Assembly (NCBI GenBank): GCA_030142905.1 | Contig: JASJOG010000076.1 | Span: 186,001 to 250,000, forward strand | DNA length: 64,000 bases | Source: Heliopora coerulea | Taxonomy: Eukaryota > Cnidaria > Anthozoa > Scleralcyonacea > Helioporidae | Reading direction: 5' to 3' | In this document: piece by piece, positions 44,301 through 55,004 of the stretch | How positions within the stretch are numbered: position 1 is the stretch's first letter | Layout of the letters: the number at the start of each line of letters is the position of its first letter | The notes under the pieces: generated by a model | Told to the model about the DNA's origin: nothing | Seen by the model: only the letters and a program-made list of their open reading frames with translations | Databases searched by the model: none | Program-made: the position numbers and the translations under genes

Positions 44301-45827
44301 AGGAATATATTCCAGGCCCGTGTGCCGGTCTTCTGAAATGGAAACCGCATACCCTAAATTCTGTGGATTTTCAGCTGCATATCACAACGGTACAAGAGGA
44401 AGGGTGAGATATTCGCTTGTTTGTGCATTTGCTCGTTTGATTGTTTGTTTCGTGGTTAGTTTGTTTACCTTTTCCCTAAACCTTTGAGTATTTGAAACTT
44501 ATCAAAAAGTCGTCTTTAGATGCTTGAAGCGGAAGGTTGGAGCTCTGCGAGTTGGAGGTTACGATCAACCAGTTGGATATATTAAGGTAAATCCAGTAAG
44601 AATAAAACTGTTAGGCATAAGATAATTGATGCGAAGTTAAGAGATGGTGAGTTAATGCATTGTTAACAGTACAGTGCTTTGATAAATCTGTTTCGAACTG
44701 CCCTTTGCTTTGTGTGTAGTTAGTTGGTTGTTCGGCGTGTTGTTTCGTTGGTAAGTAGGTTGGTAGGGTTGGTAAGCTGGTTGATTGGGTTTGGTAGATT
44801 TGGTTGTTAATTCATGGCTTAGTCTGCTTGCTGGTTGGTCAATCGGTCGATCGGTCAGTCTGTTACTTTTGTATTTCTCTTCTCCCTGTAGGTTACAAAT
44901 GAATTGAAAAAACTTGATAAAAAAATCATAGAATGCACATACGACGGTAAACAGTGGATGTTCATGAGGGTGCGAGAAGACAAGAGCTTCCCCAATAGTT
45001 ACGCCACGGCACAAAGTAAGTGGTCAAGACAAGTAGTCACCTCCAGTGTGCGACTCGTATACCCCTCTTGCTAGCACAATGGCAAAACGTAGTGAGGAGT
45101 TATCGCTGAGCTTGCGCAGTTGCTTGAAACGTAGCGGAACGTACCGATGATCATGCGCAGTTGTCGAGATTATTGCATCGTTCAAGCAATACGCATGCTC
45201 ATCGTTGCGCTTCTGTACGTCCCCTGCGGCACCCCTGAAGTGGAAAATGGCATCGATACGTAGCACGTTTTGAGCTGACAAGTCCATGTCATGAGAATTT
45301 TAACAGCCACTCACTCAGGTTAAAAATTACAAAACAAATGCAACATGCGTTTTTCCGAAGTTTCGGTTGAAACGAGAACCATTCTCAGGGGTAGCGACCG
45401 AACGCCAGGGTAAAGCAGTTTAAATATCCTAAAGTTATTCATGGAAAAACTGAATTAAAATTTAAGGGCGAGGAATTTGTCTTTTCTTTTAAAATCAAAT
45501 AAAAATATTTTCTTGAGAGCAACCGTCCATCTTTTCAGTGCACAGAGTTGTCGGCAACATTAATTTTCCAAGCTTTCGGTGTTTGACTTGTCTACCAGCC
45601 ATTGCTACTCCTTTTTATTTTCGCGTCCTTCCAAGATGTCGTATGATTGTTGATCTGTGACCTTTAATTTTGTTTCTGTTGCAGGCGTCTGCCAAAGCAT
45701 CAAACAACCTGTAACCCAAGAATGGCTCTTTGAAGTAATCGATAAGTATCGTTACAGACAGGAACATGCCCGTAGACCATACGCAGGCCACAACGGCCCT
45801 GAACCTTCAAGTTCAAGTGGAAGATGA
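34458..45827 (+). CDS. RNGTT: mRNA capping enzyme (RNA 5'-triphosphatase and guanylyltransferase)
   Basis: Eighteen exons: 34458-34512, 34812-34921, 35530-35633, 36383-36471, 37144-37219, 37944-37974, 38724-38939, 39110-39210, 39821-39922, 40642-40777, 41650-41721, 42297-42377, 42799-42882, 43703-43771, 44303-44403, 44520-44586, 44892-45015, 45685-45827; 1761 nt, 586 residues (human about 597). Nuclear enzyme that removes the gamma phosphate of nascent transcripts and adds GMP. The start [11 protein letters not shown] matches the family. The triphosphatase loop [10 protein letters not shown] has Cys123 and Arg129. An acidic linker ([10 protein letters not shown]) follows. The guanylyltransferase motifs are KADGVR (nucleophile Lys290), ENDGLIF (433-437) and LLKWKP (452-457), with NSVDF. 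The C-terminal OB part has [15 protein letters not shown] lies at 46042. All parts are intact. Confidence 0.97.
36690..37075. mobile_element. hAT-like MITE in a capping-enzyme intron
   Basis: Terminal inverted repeats CAGGGGTGGGCA and TGCCCAGCTCTG, an 8-base target duplication AGTTAAAT at 36682-36689 and 37076-37083, and internal GGGCCACATGAG and GGGCCAGATGTGGCC blocks. Length 386, no transposase. It lies 69 bases before the exon at 37144, so the acceptor region is just outside it. Confidence 0.85.
38157..38620. repeat. GAT/GGT trinucleotide microsatellite
   Basis: Imperfect (GATGAT/GGTGAT)n tract in a capping-enzyme intron, ending about 100 bases before the exon at 38724. Confidence 0.97.
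39226..39400. repeat. Foldback repeat related to 27590-27655
   Basis: The arms share GTTCTTCCTCCGATTTCTAG and its complement CTAGAAATCGGAGGAAGAAC, with a spacer around AACGAGTTGAAAAACG. The same left arm starts the composite SINE-like block at 27590. It lies in the intron after exon 39110-39210. Confidence 0.65.
40304..40649 (+). repeat. 173-bp direct tandem duplication copying a splice acceptor
   Basis: Copy 1 is about 40304-40476 and copy 2 about 40477-40649. They are almost identical; one clear difference is TTTCCTGC against TTTCTTGC. Each copy ends in TTTTTTCCAG followed by ATATATG. The second acceptor (AG ends 40641) gives the correct exon. The first (AG ends 40468) would read into a stop within 16 codons. 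Confidence 0.93.
42425..42770. repeat. TTG/TGC trinucleotide-rich microsatellite
   Basis: In a capping-enzyme intron, ending shortly before the exon at 42799. Yields spurious Leu/Val/Cys frames. Confidence 0.9.
42940..43303. mobile_element. MITE with TA target duplication (Tc1/mariner or pogo type)
   Basis: Ends AAGTAGTACCTTGACATGC and the inverted GTACGTCAAGGTACTACTG, flanked by TA at 42938-42939 and 43304-43305. Inside are repeats of CTCGTACCTC and ACTTAACTTACTC. No coding capacity. Confidence 0.75.
45340..45395 (-). ncRNA. Very degenerate hammerhead-like fragment
   Basis: Minus strand CUGAGAA, a GGUU/AACC helix, GAAAC-UUC. The core deviates at several positions. Inside the last capping-enzyme intron. 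Probably the 3' end of an old Penelope-like copy. Confidence 0.2.
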
Positions 45828-46932
45828 GATAATTTTATTTCGTATCCTACCTTCCTTTGCTTTGTGTTGAATGACCAACGACCGTATCATCTTACGAAAC
45901 ATAATCATCTATTTTGGTCTGAACAACATAATTTCCAGTGTATATTTTAAAATGTTTTTTTCACGAAACCTGCGCTCAGTTAGGTAGTCAAGAATATACT
46001 TAGATGTATGAAATAAGTTAACAAAGTAAATGAATGATGGCAATAAATTGATGGATTAGTAAGTTATTTGATGGTCGCCTTTCAGGATATAGCACAGTGT
46101 GCGTTAAAAAGGGGCCATTTCGTCATTTATTTCCTCCATCGAACAATTCATTTTTACCAGTAATTAGTCGAAAGCAAAAGTAGGGCAAGATAAATGCCGG
46201 AGAAATGTGCACACTTTGGAAAGTTCTGTATATAAAGGTATCCTTGGACGTAAAGCTATATCTATCACTTCATCTAGTGTACTAGTGTAAGCTACTGAAA
46301 AATAACAGCATGTTTTAAGCATTTTTCTGAACTGTACAGTACTGCTCTACTGGCTTGTACATTTGGTAGAACCAAACAAAATAAAGATTTAGACATGTAA
46401 AATTTTTCACAGTTTCTTAAGTAGCGTTAGATGATTTGTGAAGAGAAGTGACTTTCAGTAGGCAGGCAAAAAAACGTTGCTTAGTCTATGGAGGATCTGT
46501 CCTTTTCGTTCGTGTAATGTTAATATCTTCCACGAATCTATGGCATGCTTGTGGTAAGTAGACAGTTGAACAACATTAAAGAAGGATTAGGGAGAAATAA
46601 AAAAGATTGTGGCAAGAAATTAGTAAACAGTTCGCGAAACTGTGTCCTAACATTTTGTCGAAAATCGTAGCGAATGGAACTCAGAACCAACAGTATAGGT
46701 ATATTATAAAGTCGTTCACCATGTTAGTGAGTTGAACGCGGTAGGAGTCCATATTTCCTCTTCTCTTGCGTAGAGGTATATTACATATTCGCTGCTAGGA
46801 CAGCTAACTGATCACGTGATAGGTCATTGTGGCCCAGATGTTATCCACATTACAACCTCTCCTTATCAAAAGTCAACTGACAACATTTCTGGCTACGTTA
46901 GAGTTTCCTCAATCTTTCTATTTGTCACGAAG
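45828..46932. other. Intergenic region between capping enzyme and MS4A-like gene
   Basis: Contains the capping-enzyme 3' untranslated region (AATAAA at 46042-46047) and the presumed promoter and leader of the next gene. An open frame continues upstream of the 46933 ATG to about 46816 but has no in-frame ATG. Nothing else recognised. Confidence 0.6.
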
Positions 46933-49900
46933 ATGGGACTTTACGGAAAGTACACCAAAACCGTTGATGCCTTGGCCATTACTCAAATGGTCTCGGGAGT
47001 TCTAATGCTTGGTTTGGGTATTGCACTACGTGTGCTAGTTTGTAGTTGGATAACAGATGCCGCCTTCGGCTTCTGGGTTGGACCTTGGGTAATATGTTAG
47101 ACAAACGACATTCGACTTTTCCTTAAATAACCTGATTATTATATTCTAAGAAATTATGTACGTATTTCAGGTGTTTGCTGGGGGACTTATCGGACATTAC
47201 AGTACGAAGAGGAATATATATGGCTTGGTAAGCTTGACTTTGTTTTGTACAGCCTGAGTTACACGTATCCGTGTGTATAGTCTTTATATACAGCGTGTGA
47301 TTTTTCTAGAGACGTTCTCGATTCGCTTGTGTATTCGCTAGTGCTGCTTCTTGTCAAGCGGATTGTTCCGAACGAGTGAACGAGTGAATTTTCTACAAAG
47401 ATTTTAATCACCAAATGGCTTGAAATTCCAGTGAAAAGCTGCATCTTTCGTGCAATAATGTAGATGATAATACCTCAGCAGTAAATCTTATTGTTCTACA
47501 TACTTTGAGGTGCCATTAAATTTAATGCTTACCAGAACAATTACCAAACGTGCATGGCTTTGTAGCACGATTGACTCGTTTTTCTGACTACGCAAAAGCT
47601 GTTGGTACTAACTACGGTCTGTATTATTGAGAACATTGCTTTGTCTCAATGATATTACTCTACTCGGCTGACTAACAGCCGGTAAGGATTACTTGTGGCG
47701 TATTTTCTGCCATATGTTGTACTTATGAACTGTCTTCTACAGAATTCTTTTTTCGTCTACTGAACTATTTCTGCCGAGTATGTTTCTGTTTTGCTAGAAT
47801 GACGAACATGACGTTCATCCGTCTTCAGCCATATGTCAGGCAACTCTTGAAAAAAATTGAGCAGCTGTGGCCTAGTCAGATTAAACTTGCATTTTTGCAA
47901 GAATTCGAACAACCTTTCACGTTTTCTTAGCGTAAAAGAGTGAAATGTCTTGGTGTTTTCAGTAGAAATCTGAGTTTCAAGCGTTAGAAAATATTACCTT
48001 TCTTCTTACCGATTCGTTGACAGAGCACATAACCGCGGACAGATCACTGTAAAATTAGTGCAATTCGTCATTTGTCATATAATTACGTGTAAAGGACGTT
48101 TAAGACTAACTTGTGTTAATATCAGAATATCGGTAGATGCTATCTGGCGACATTTTCTAATCGTAACTCTAGATGGCTTTATAAACGCTGGAATTCTAGG
48201 GTCGAAGATTATTTATCTTCCTGCTTTGTTTTCATTCAAAGATTCTGTATTCTAAGATTCCGAGACAAGAGCACAATATTTTCGTCATAACAAAAAGTTA
48301 TACACATGTTTATATATTTGAACAGGTGCCAGCTTTCGTCAAATCGTCCCCAATGAGAACGAAGTTTTGAAAATTTTTATTTGGTCTGAAGAATGGGCTG
48401 TGCCCCGAAACGTTACCGAATAAAGATTTTTAAAACTTCCTTCTCGTTGTGCAGTCTTTATGCAGTCAATATATATATGTATATATATATTGATATATAC
48501 ATATAAATATATATGTATATGTTATTCACATATACATATATATTTATATGTATATGTGAATATGACTTTCTATGTATGAATTGATATATGCTATTTTTTG
48601 ATACACGCTACAAAGTAAATGGTTTGAACCTGGGAGAATCGTGACATGTTTGAGGAAGTTGATCGTCCAGGTTAGCGTAGTCTTGAGAAAGACTTGGTTG
48701 AAGTGACTGACGTTTCGACAGCCTTAGCGGCGGTCATCTTCAGAGTCAAGATGACCGCCGCTAAGGCTGTCGAAACGTCAGTCACTTCAACCAACAGTCT
48801 TTCTCAAGACTACACTAACCTGGACGATCAACTTCCTCAAACATGTCATACACGCTACAGTTAAGAATTGGATAGGTTATAAAGTCATCATTGTCATAAC
48901 AGAATAAATTTTAACCATAAGTTTCAAAGGTGATGGACCAGACAAGAATTCAAATAATAACGTTTCCAGATGAAGCCATTTATTAAGAATTTTCCATAGA
49001 AGGATTGGGAAACTAACACGGGCAATCAAAAATGCCAAAATTGGAGGCAGTTTTGAATAAGTTTGCGAAGATACTGACTCGTTTACTATTATTATTGTCG
49101 ATCAGCAAACAGTTAGGAGGGACAGAACAGGCAAATCAATGTTATAATAAGAAATAAATTATCCCGTTTGCTTAAACGCCGTAATTTCCCTGACAAAGAG
49201 TGAGGTGCAACAAACGTTGGATCGTGTAAACTCTTTTCCGACCTTGCGAGCCAACAGAGTAACCCAAACTTGATACAACAGCTTTCGAACTTTTAGCTCC
49301 GGCCTAAGCAGCGCGTAATTCATATCATTGCACCATTCTTGTTTTAGTTCTAGCTTATGTTGACCGCGGCTTTATTTTATGTTTTTGTGATTGTCCTTCG
49401 TGAAATCGTGTCTCATACTTGTTTTTAGATTGGATACTTTCTTGGCTTCAATTCCCTCAGCATTATGTTCACATCGATGGTGATCTTCTGTCACTCGTTC
49501 GCTTGGTATCACTTCAACGATGAACTGCATGCAAACCTCACCAATACTAAAACCAGCGCAGCTCACTGCTACACTCACCAATCGTGGGACGCTCATGTGA
49601 ATGGCAGGCGCGGTATGGGGCTGGGAGCGAGCATGATTGCCGTCTGTGCCGTGGAAGTCATCATGGCCGCCGTGTCGTCAGGATATTGCTGGGCAGCGGC
49701 TAAAGTAGAGCCAACTGACGTAAGTCTTCTTTCCTACCGTTAAATATGAACGAAAAGTATGAGACATAGTCACATATTCCCCTGCGTATTGGGAGTGTTG
49801 TATACGGGTGTGATGAATACGAATACCTCAACCAATAGGATTACAGAATGAAAATAAATCTATTTCGTAATGTTTCGTAATCTTAGGCCTGGTTCACACG

Positions 49901-52695
49901 TGGACATAAGTATAAGGACGAAACAAAAGGCAAAACAAAGGGAATGAAGTCAAGCCTGCGACATAAGGATTGTCATAATCATAAGCGTAAGATCATAGCC
50001 CAAGCATAAGCCAAGAGCCGAACAAAATACGAAACAAAGAAAAATTCTTAGTGTTTTGTCTTCGCAAGTCCCAGAGGAGATGTCATCCTTTGTTTTCATA
50101 TTGATCGTGTCCTTATGCTTATGTTGCTCGTGTGAACCAGGCTTTATTGGTTAATGTTTGTAATTAGCATACACTTGTCACCGTCTGTTTAAGTTTACTG
50201 TGACTGTAATTTTACTGTCTTAAGCATTGCCACGAAACGTTGGATTTCAATAAACATTAAGTGTATTCTTGCTCGTGTGCAATCCTGGGCTCCCTGGGCC
50301 TTCGTGTGCAATCCTGGGCTCTTACATTCGTCACGAGACTATATAGACTGCTTGGTGTACCTCGCCGACATTGCTTACGTTGGTTCGATTGACATTTTTC
50401 AGTATTAAAAAAAGTTGCTCTGGTAGCATTAGCAAACTGAATCGGAACGTCTAGACACATCCGTTTGCCAAAACTAAATATCTTATTTTTACAAATTTGG
50501 GTTTTGCATTTATCTTATAGTCAAAATAAATGTTATTACATTTTTTTCTTTAGTGTCCGAGGCAGAAGGCTGTGATTCAAGGAATCCAATCCGACGTCCT
50601 TGCTTCAAAAAATGTTACTCCAATACAGATAACACCAACTGTATGTCATGAAAAGCTAAATTCACTTCCCATGCGAAGCAAAGCGGAGTAGCAAACTTAG
50701 TTTGCTCTATCAAAAACGAAACAGCGCATGCTCAGGTGTCTCTCTTATCACTTTCTCCTGACGTCGAAAAGACGAAAGCCGCGCGCATTTCTTTATGTAA
50801 TGATAATAATAATAATAATAATAATGATAATAATAATAATAATAATAATAATTTGCTTTTTCGTGATGTTATAGTTATAAATTACTTCCATTCAACGTTT
50901 CCGTCCAGTAGCTCTTTTATATATGTTTATTGACATACATTTACCTGGCAGAGGAATTTAAATTTAGCATTCACATGTTTCTGCCTTCTTGGATACGTTA
51001 TAGGAAAATTTATTTACAGGGTCAACTTTATGGTCTAATTCAACGAAGGAATATTCCAAATTAGTTTTCGAATTAGAGTACAATGTATTTTTCGATAATT
51101 TTCAGGTCCTTTAGTTAACTCTTTAGCTCAGGTTGTATTTAAGAAATACCAAATGGATGGAATTCTGTATTTAGATAATGTGATCCAAACACGCCGAATT
51201 TTGCGAGACTTGAGAAAAGCGAAATATAAATCAGGACGACCATGTATCCGATATACGGCGTACTAACTAGGGGCCAATTTCTTTTGTGTTTTCTTCATAG
51301 ATTATTAATGAATATTTTAAGGTTTAATATTGATTAGTAGGGTAGACGTTTGGTATGATTCCACCCTCGACATTGATCTTTACTCCGATCCTCTATCTCA
51401 CTATCCGACTTTAACCTTGATTCCAACTCCAAGTTCTATACGAGCATCTTCATTTCCCCCTTCAATGGTGTATTTAATATAAATATAATATTTTCATGTA
51501 GCGAGAAACTAACGCAGAAATATCCGCACATCATTATGAAGATATCTCGGTGAGAATTCGTCAAGAACACTGAAAAGATGGAAAATCCGAAACAGCAGGG
51601 CTCGCACAAAGAGAGTTGTTCTTTTTTTTCCTAATTTTTTCGTTTTAGGATATTACTTTAAGGATTTGTTACCAGTAGAATGCTGTTAACAATACGGCAT
51701 GTGGAGAAGCACGTAATCATTATGATTCTCTTTGTTATTCCTAGGCTGCTACTCCTGGAGCAAGGTCAATGAATATATATGATGAGGTGAAAGTTTTGAT
51801 TGATTGATTGACTGATTGATTGATTGATTTGTTGATTGATTGATTGGTTGATTGATTGGTTGATTGATCGGTTGGCTGGTGAGTTGATTGGTTGGTTGGT
51901 TGATTGATTGAGTTGGTCATTTTCTCAGCTGCAGTTGTTTTTGCTCGACGTTATCTATCAGATGCTAAGGTACTTTCCTCACCTTAAGCCACCTAGGACC
52001 CTTCGTAATACTCGAGATATTCCTGAAAAAAGTGCTTTTTAAAGTGTGTGACAGTTCATAGTAATTTCCAGTTGGTTAATCCACTTATTGAAACTTACGA
52101 CGAGAAATTGTAAATTAGATTCGGTCCGTGTGCATCAAAATGACCTTGTTTACCGACTATTTTTGGTGAGCCGAGCAAATCAAAAGAAAAGTTAACATAA
52201 GCTAGAGTAACTCTATATCCCATGGAGAGCTGCTAATTAGGCAAACATTTCTTTTGTTTTTCCTTCGTAAATTGTCAGTGAGTATTATAAGTTGTCATAC
52301 CGCTCCACTTTCCCCATTTTTTTTTCGTGATAACGTTTATATCAAATGGGCGACGAACATCGATATTTCACTTTGGTTGACGGAAAAGGCGATCTTAAAA
52401 GATTCGTGGTTTGAAGTCTTAACAAAACGCCACACTAGTTCACACAGTATAAAGTATTAGAAAAAATCTTGCTGTTTCTATGAATGATAAAGCAATATGA
52501 GCCGACGAGGTACGAGGGAATGAGACCTGTTTTTCGTAAGAACTGTGTATAATATGGCATATGGTGTGTTTTAGTACAGTAGCAGTTTTCGTAAAAAGGT
52601 TGAGCTTATTGCATAAAAACCACTGCCCTTAGTGAACAACCTTGTTGTGCCTGTACATATGATCTTATTGGACTTATTTCATGCAACCGCGTTCG

Positions 52696-52730
<35 letters not shown>

Positions 52731-52735
52731 GATGG

Positions 52736-52766
<31 letters not shown>

Positions 52767-53114
52767 GATGGTGATGATGGTGATGATGATGATGGTGATG
52801 ATGTTGAGGATGATGGTATGATGGTAATGATGATGGTGATGATAATGGTGATGATGATGATGGTGATGGTGATGATGGTGATGATGATAATGGTGATGAT
52901 GGTGATGATGATAATGGTGTTGATGATGATGATGGTCATGATGATGATAATGACGATGATGATGATGATGATGATGGTGATAATAATGATGATGATGATG
53001 ATGATAGTTGTGACGATGATGATGATGATGATGATGATGGTTGTGATGATGATGATGATGATGATGGTTGTGATGATGATGATGGTTGTGATGATGATGA
53101 TGGTTGTGATGATG

Positions 53115-53146
<32 letters not shown>

Positions 53147-55004
53147 GATGATGATGATTGTAGTCATTTTGTTCCACCATCTTATTAGTTTACGGATATT
53201 CCTTATGCGTTAATTACTTCAACATTTTTTTTGACAAGGATGACTTCACTGCATGGATTAAGGTATGATTTTTTTTTACCTGTTTAGGCGCGTGATGCCG
53301 AAGAGAGACCAATGAATATCTATGTCTGCTCGGTAAGAGATTGTTTACTACTTGAATTACAATTCAATAAAATACTTATCTGGACAGTTGTTTGCAGTTT
53401 TGTTGAAACTGGCTAACCGTTTTGCTAAAATTGTACCAAATAATGAAAGGGTACTTTACTTAGCACTGCAGATCAGAAATTGCTTAGTTTTTCAGCTGAT
53501 TAACTAGAGTTCAGCTCACCAATTTTCGGTATTAAATTGATGTAGGCCGATGATTCCAATATGACACCGGAATCTGCCAATGAAGACGTTCAGGTAATTA
53601 AAACTTACTTTCCATGTAGCGAATGGAACATATTGTTCTATTTTGATCTGCCCTGGTCAGAATTTGTTTTTCCGTGCTGTTGTGTTATATTTTGCCTTTT
53701 TTCTATGCCACTTATATACCGTTGCTTAAGATCCGGCTGAAGGCTAAAACATCGTTGTTGAACATTGGCAAATATCTGTCGCTCCTTTCAAAACCTTCAC
53801 TTTTCTTAACTCTGAAGAATCCAAAAATTCATTTTTAACAAGGTTGGTGATATTGAAATGAAAACGATGCATCCCTCTGAAAAAACTAAGGTGAGGAATT
53901 AACTTAATTTTTACAAACACAGGAATAACATATGGATTGATTATTTACTTTTTTTCATCTTCCGCACTGCTGTCGTGCTGTTATGTTTTTATATTGATGC
54001 TGTTAGTTTGCTGGTTTTGTACAAAGTGGTGAAAGGTTACCATACTTTGCGCTACTGTATAACTGGAGTTCAGCTCACCAATTTTCGTTATTAAATTGAT
54101 AAAGGCTGATGATTCCGATGTGACACTTGGAGCTGCTGAAGTAAATGCTCTGGTAATTAAAGCGTAGTTTCCTCACAGTCAATTGACCGTTGACCGTTAT
54201 ATGTGGCCTGGCTAAACGCTCGAACATTCCAGTACAACATTAGCTAATATTTGTCAGTCCGACAATCTTGTTCTGTTCTTGTCTCAATTCCTTTTTAAGC
54301 TCACCGTGTAGTTTCTCTGCGTGACATTGATATAGGCTGAAGATTCCGATATGAAAACTGCTGGAACTACCTATGAAAATGTTCAGGTAATGAACGCTTA
54401 GTTTCCAAATGATTGATAAAATGTTCTGTTCTAGTTTATTTTGTCTTAGTGAAAATTCGTTTTTCCCTATTATCGTGCTTAATTTTAACGCCAGGCTAAA
54501 TGCACGAACAATGTTGTACAACACTGGATAAAATTTGCCGGTTCAACAGTGATAGTTGGATGAAAGTTTCGTGTAGTTCAGACGTCCTGATCAAAGAATG
54601 AAAAGATGCAACAGATGCTAGATCTCGTTGCCGCTTTTCCGACGTTGCAAGCCAACAACGTTGGCCAATGTTGACAAAAACAATGCTCCAACATGAACAG
54701 CACGTTGTGTTGTGCAAATTCTGCTGTTTTGTGTTGTGTTGTAATATCGTATGCTCAAGTTTATCGTATCCTAAGATGTTCGACATGAAACGTATACCAT
54801 TTGAAGTATGTTTATCGAATTCATTTTCCAACATCCTTCGAGAACATAAATCTTAAACCTCGACCCTACTTTCCATTTTACTTTCCATAGAGGACATCCA
54901 CAGGTGACCAGGATCCTGGTCCTTCCACTGACCCCTTTTCACCACCGTTGGATCCTTGTTACCCGTCTCCTGCGTCCTGTCCTGAATCTGAAACAACAGT
55001 TTGA
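46933..55004 (+). CDS. MS4A/CD20-like four-transmembrane protein with cassette-exon cytoplasmic tail
   Basis: Twelve exons: 46933-47088, 47171-47227, 49429-49719, 50554-50640, 51502-51549, 51745-51786, 53288-53332, 53546-53593, 53843-53890, 54105-54152, 54336-54386, 54891-55004; 1035 nt, 344 residues, every junction phase 0. First in-frame ATG is 46933. Helix 1: ALAITQMVSGVLMLGLGIAL. Helix 2: FGFWVGPWVFAGGLIGHY. Helix 3: FLGFNSLSIMFTSMVIF. Helix 4: LGASMIAVCAVEVIMAAV. The helix 1-2 pattern and KRN after helix 2 fit the MS4A/CD20 family. The extracellular loop between helices 3 and 4 carries one sequon (NLT) and a Cys. The tail (169-344) holds Tyr209 (HHYEDI), Tyr225 and Tyr239 (MNIY twice), Tyr303 (TTYENV) and a Pro/Cys-rich end. 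Signalling adaptor roles are inference. Confidence 0.8.
48361..48470 (+). mobile_element. 3' end of a Penelope-like element with hammerhead-like motif
   Basis: GGU, CUGAAGA, a GGGC/GCCC helix, GAAAC-GUU, ACC at 48383-48417, where GGU and ACC can pair as helix I. The motif is followed by AATAAAG and an AT-rich tail. No coding remnant is visible upstream. Confidence 0.5.
48383..48417 (+). ncRNA. Hammerhead-ribozyme-like motif
   Basis: The core CUGAAGA, helix II GGGC/GCCC, and GAAACGUU are intact, with a short helix I. Extra unpaired bases lie on both sides of helix II. Confidence 0.4.
48470..48560. repeat. AT-rich palindromic microsatellite
   Basis: Repeats of ATATATGTATAT and its complement, able to fold back on itself. 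Confidence 0.85.
48613..48847. mobile_element. 235-bp palindromic insertion with hammerhead-like core and 12-bp target duplication
   Basis: Flanked by ATACACGCTACA at 48601-48612 and 48848-48859. The arms (48642-48726 region and 48765-48848 region) are almost perfect inverted repeats reading from GACATGTTTGAGGAAG inward to GACTGACGTTTCGACAGCC. The centre lies at the hammerhead-like core. It is related to 12494-12697. Confidence 0.8.
48705..48747 (-). ncRNA. Hammerhead-ribozyme-like motif
   Basis: Minus strand: GACU, CUGAAGA, U, helix II starting GAC and closing GUC, GAAAC-GUC, AGUC. GACU and AGUC pair perfectly as helix I. The opposite arm has lost the first bases of the core (UCAAGA in place of CUGAAGA). 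Confidence 0.5.
49886..50143. mobile_element. PIF/Harbinger-like MITE (TTA target duplication)
   Basis: Ends GGCCTGGTTCACACG and the inverted CGTGTGAACCAGGCT, with TTA at 49883-49885 and 50144-50146. The arms extend about 35 bases (ACATAAGTATAAGGAC and its complement). No coding capacity. It lies in the intron after the fourth helix exon of the MS4A-like gene. Confidence 0.75.
50800..50852. repeat. (AAT)n microsatellite
   Basis: In an MS4A-like intron. Confidence 0.95.
51795..51915. repeat. (TGAT/TTGG)n microsatellite
   Basis: Starts about ten bases after the donor of the 51745-51786 exon. Confidence 0.9.
52698..53162. repeat. (TTA)n and long (GAT)n microsatellite
   Basis: In the MS4A-like intron before the 53288 exon. 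Creates long His, Ile and Met runs that are not coding. Confidence 0.97.
53546..54386 (+). repeat. Tandemly duplicated cassette exons of the MS4A-like tail
   Basis: Exons 53546-53593, 53843-53890, 54105-54152 and 54336-54386 encode related 16-17 residue modules: ADDSNMTPESANEDVQ, VGDIEMKTMHPSEKTK, ADDSDVTLGAAEVNAL, AEDSDMKTAGTTYENVQ. The intron sequence before the first and third is also repeated (CAGCTCACCAATTTTCG). All are phase 0 and a multiple of three, so any combination keeps the frame. The acceptors of the second and third end in AAG with weak pyrimidine tracts, which favours optional use. Confidence 0.75.

Noticed and set aside
52632..53213. Met-, His- and Ile-rich open frames
   Set aside because: Microsatellite translation only; no splice signals and no domain.
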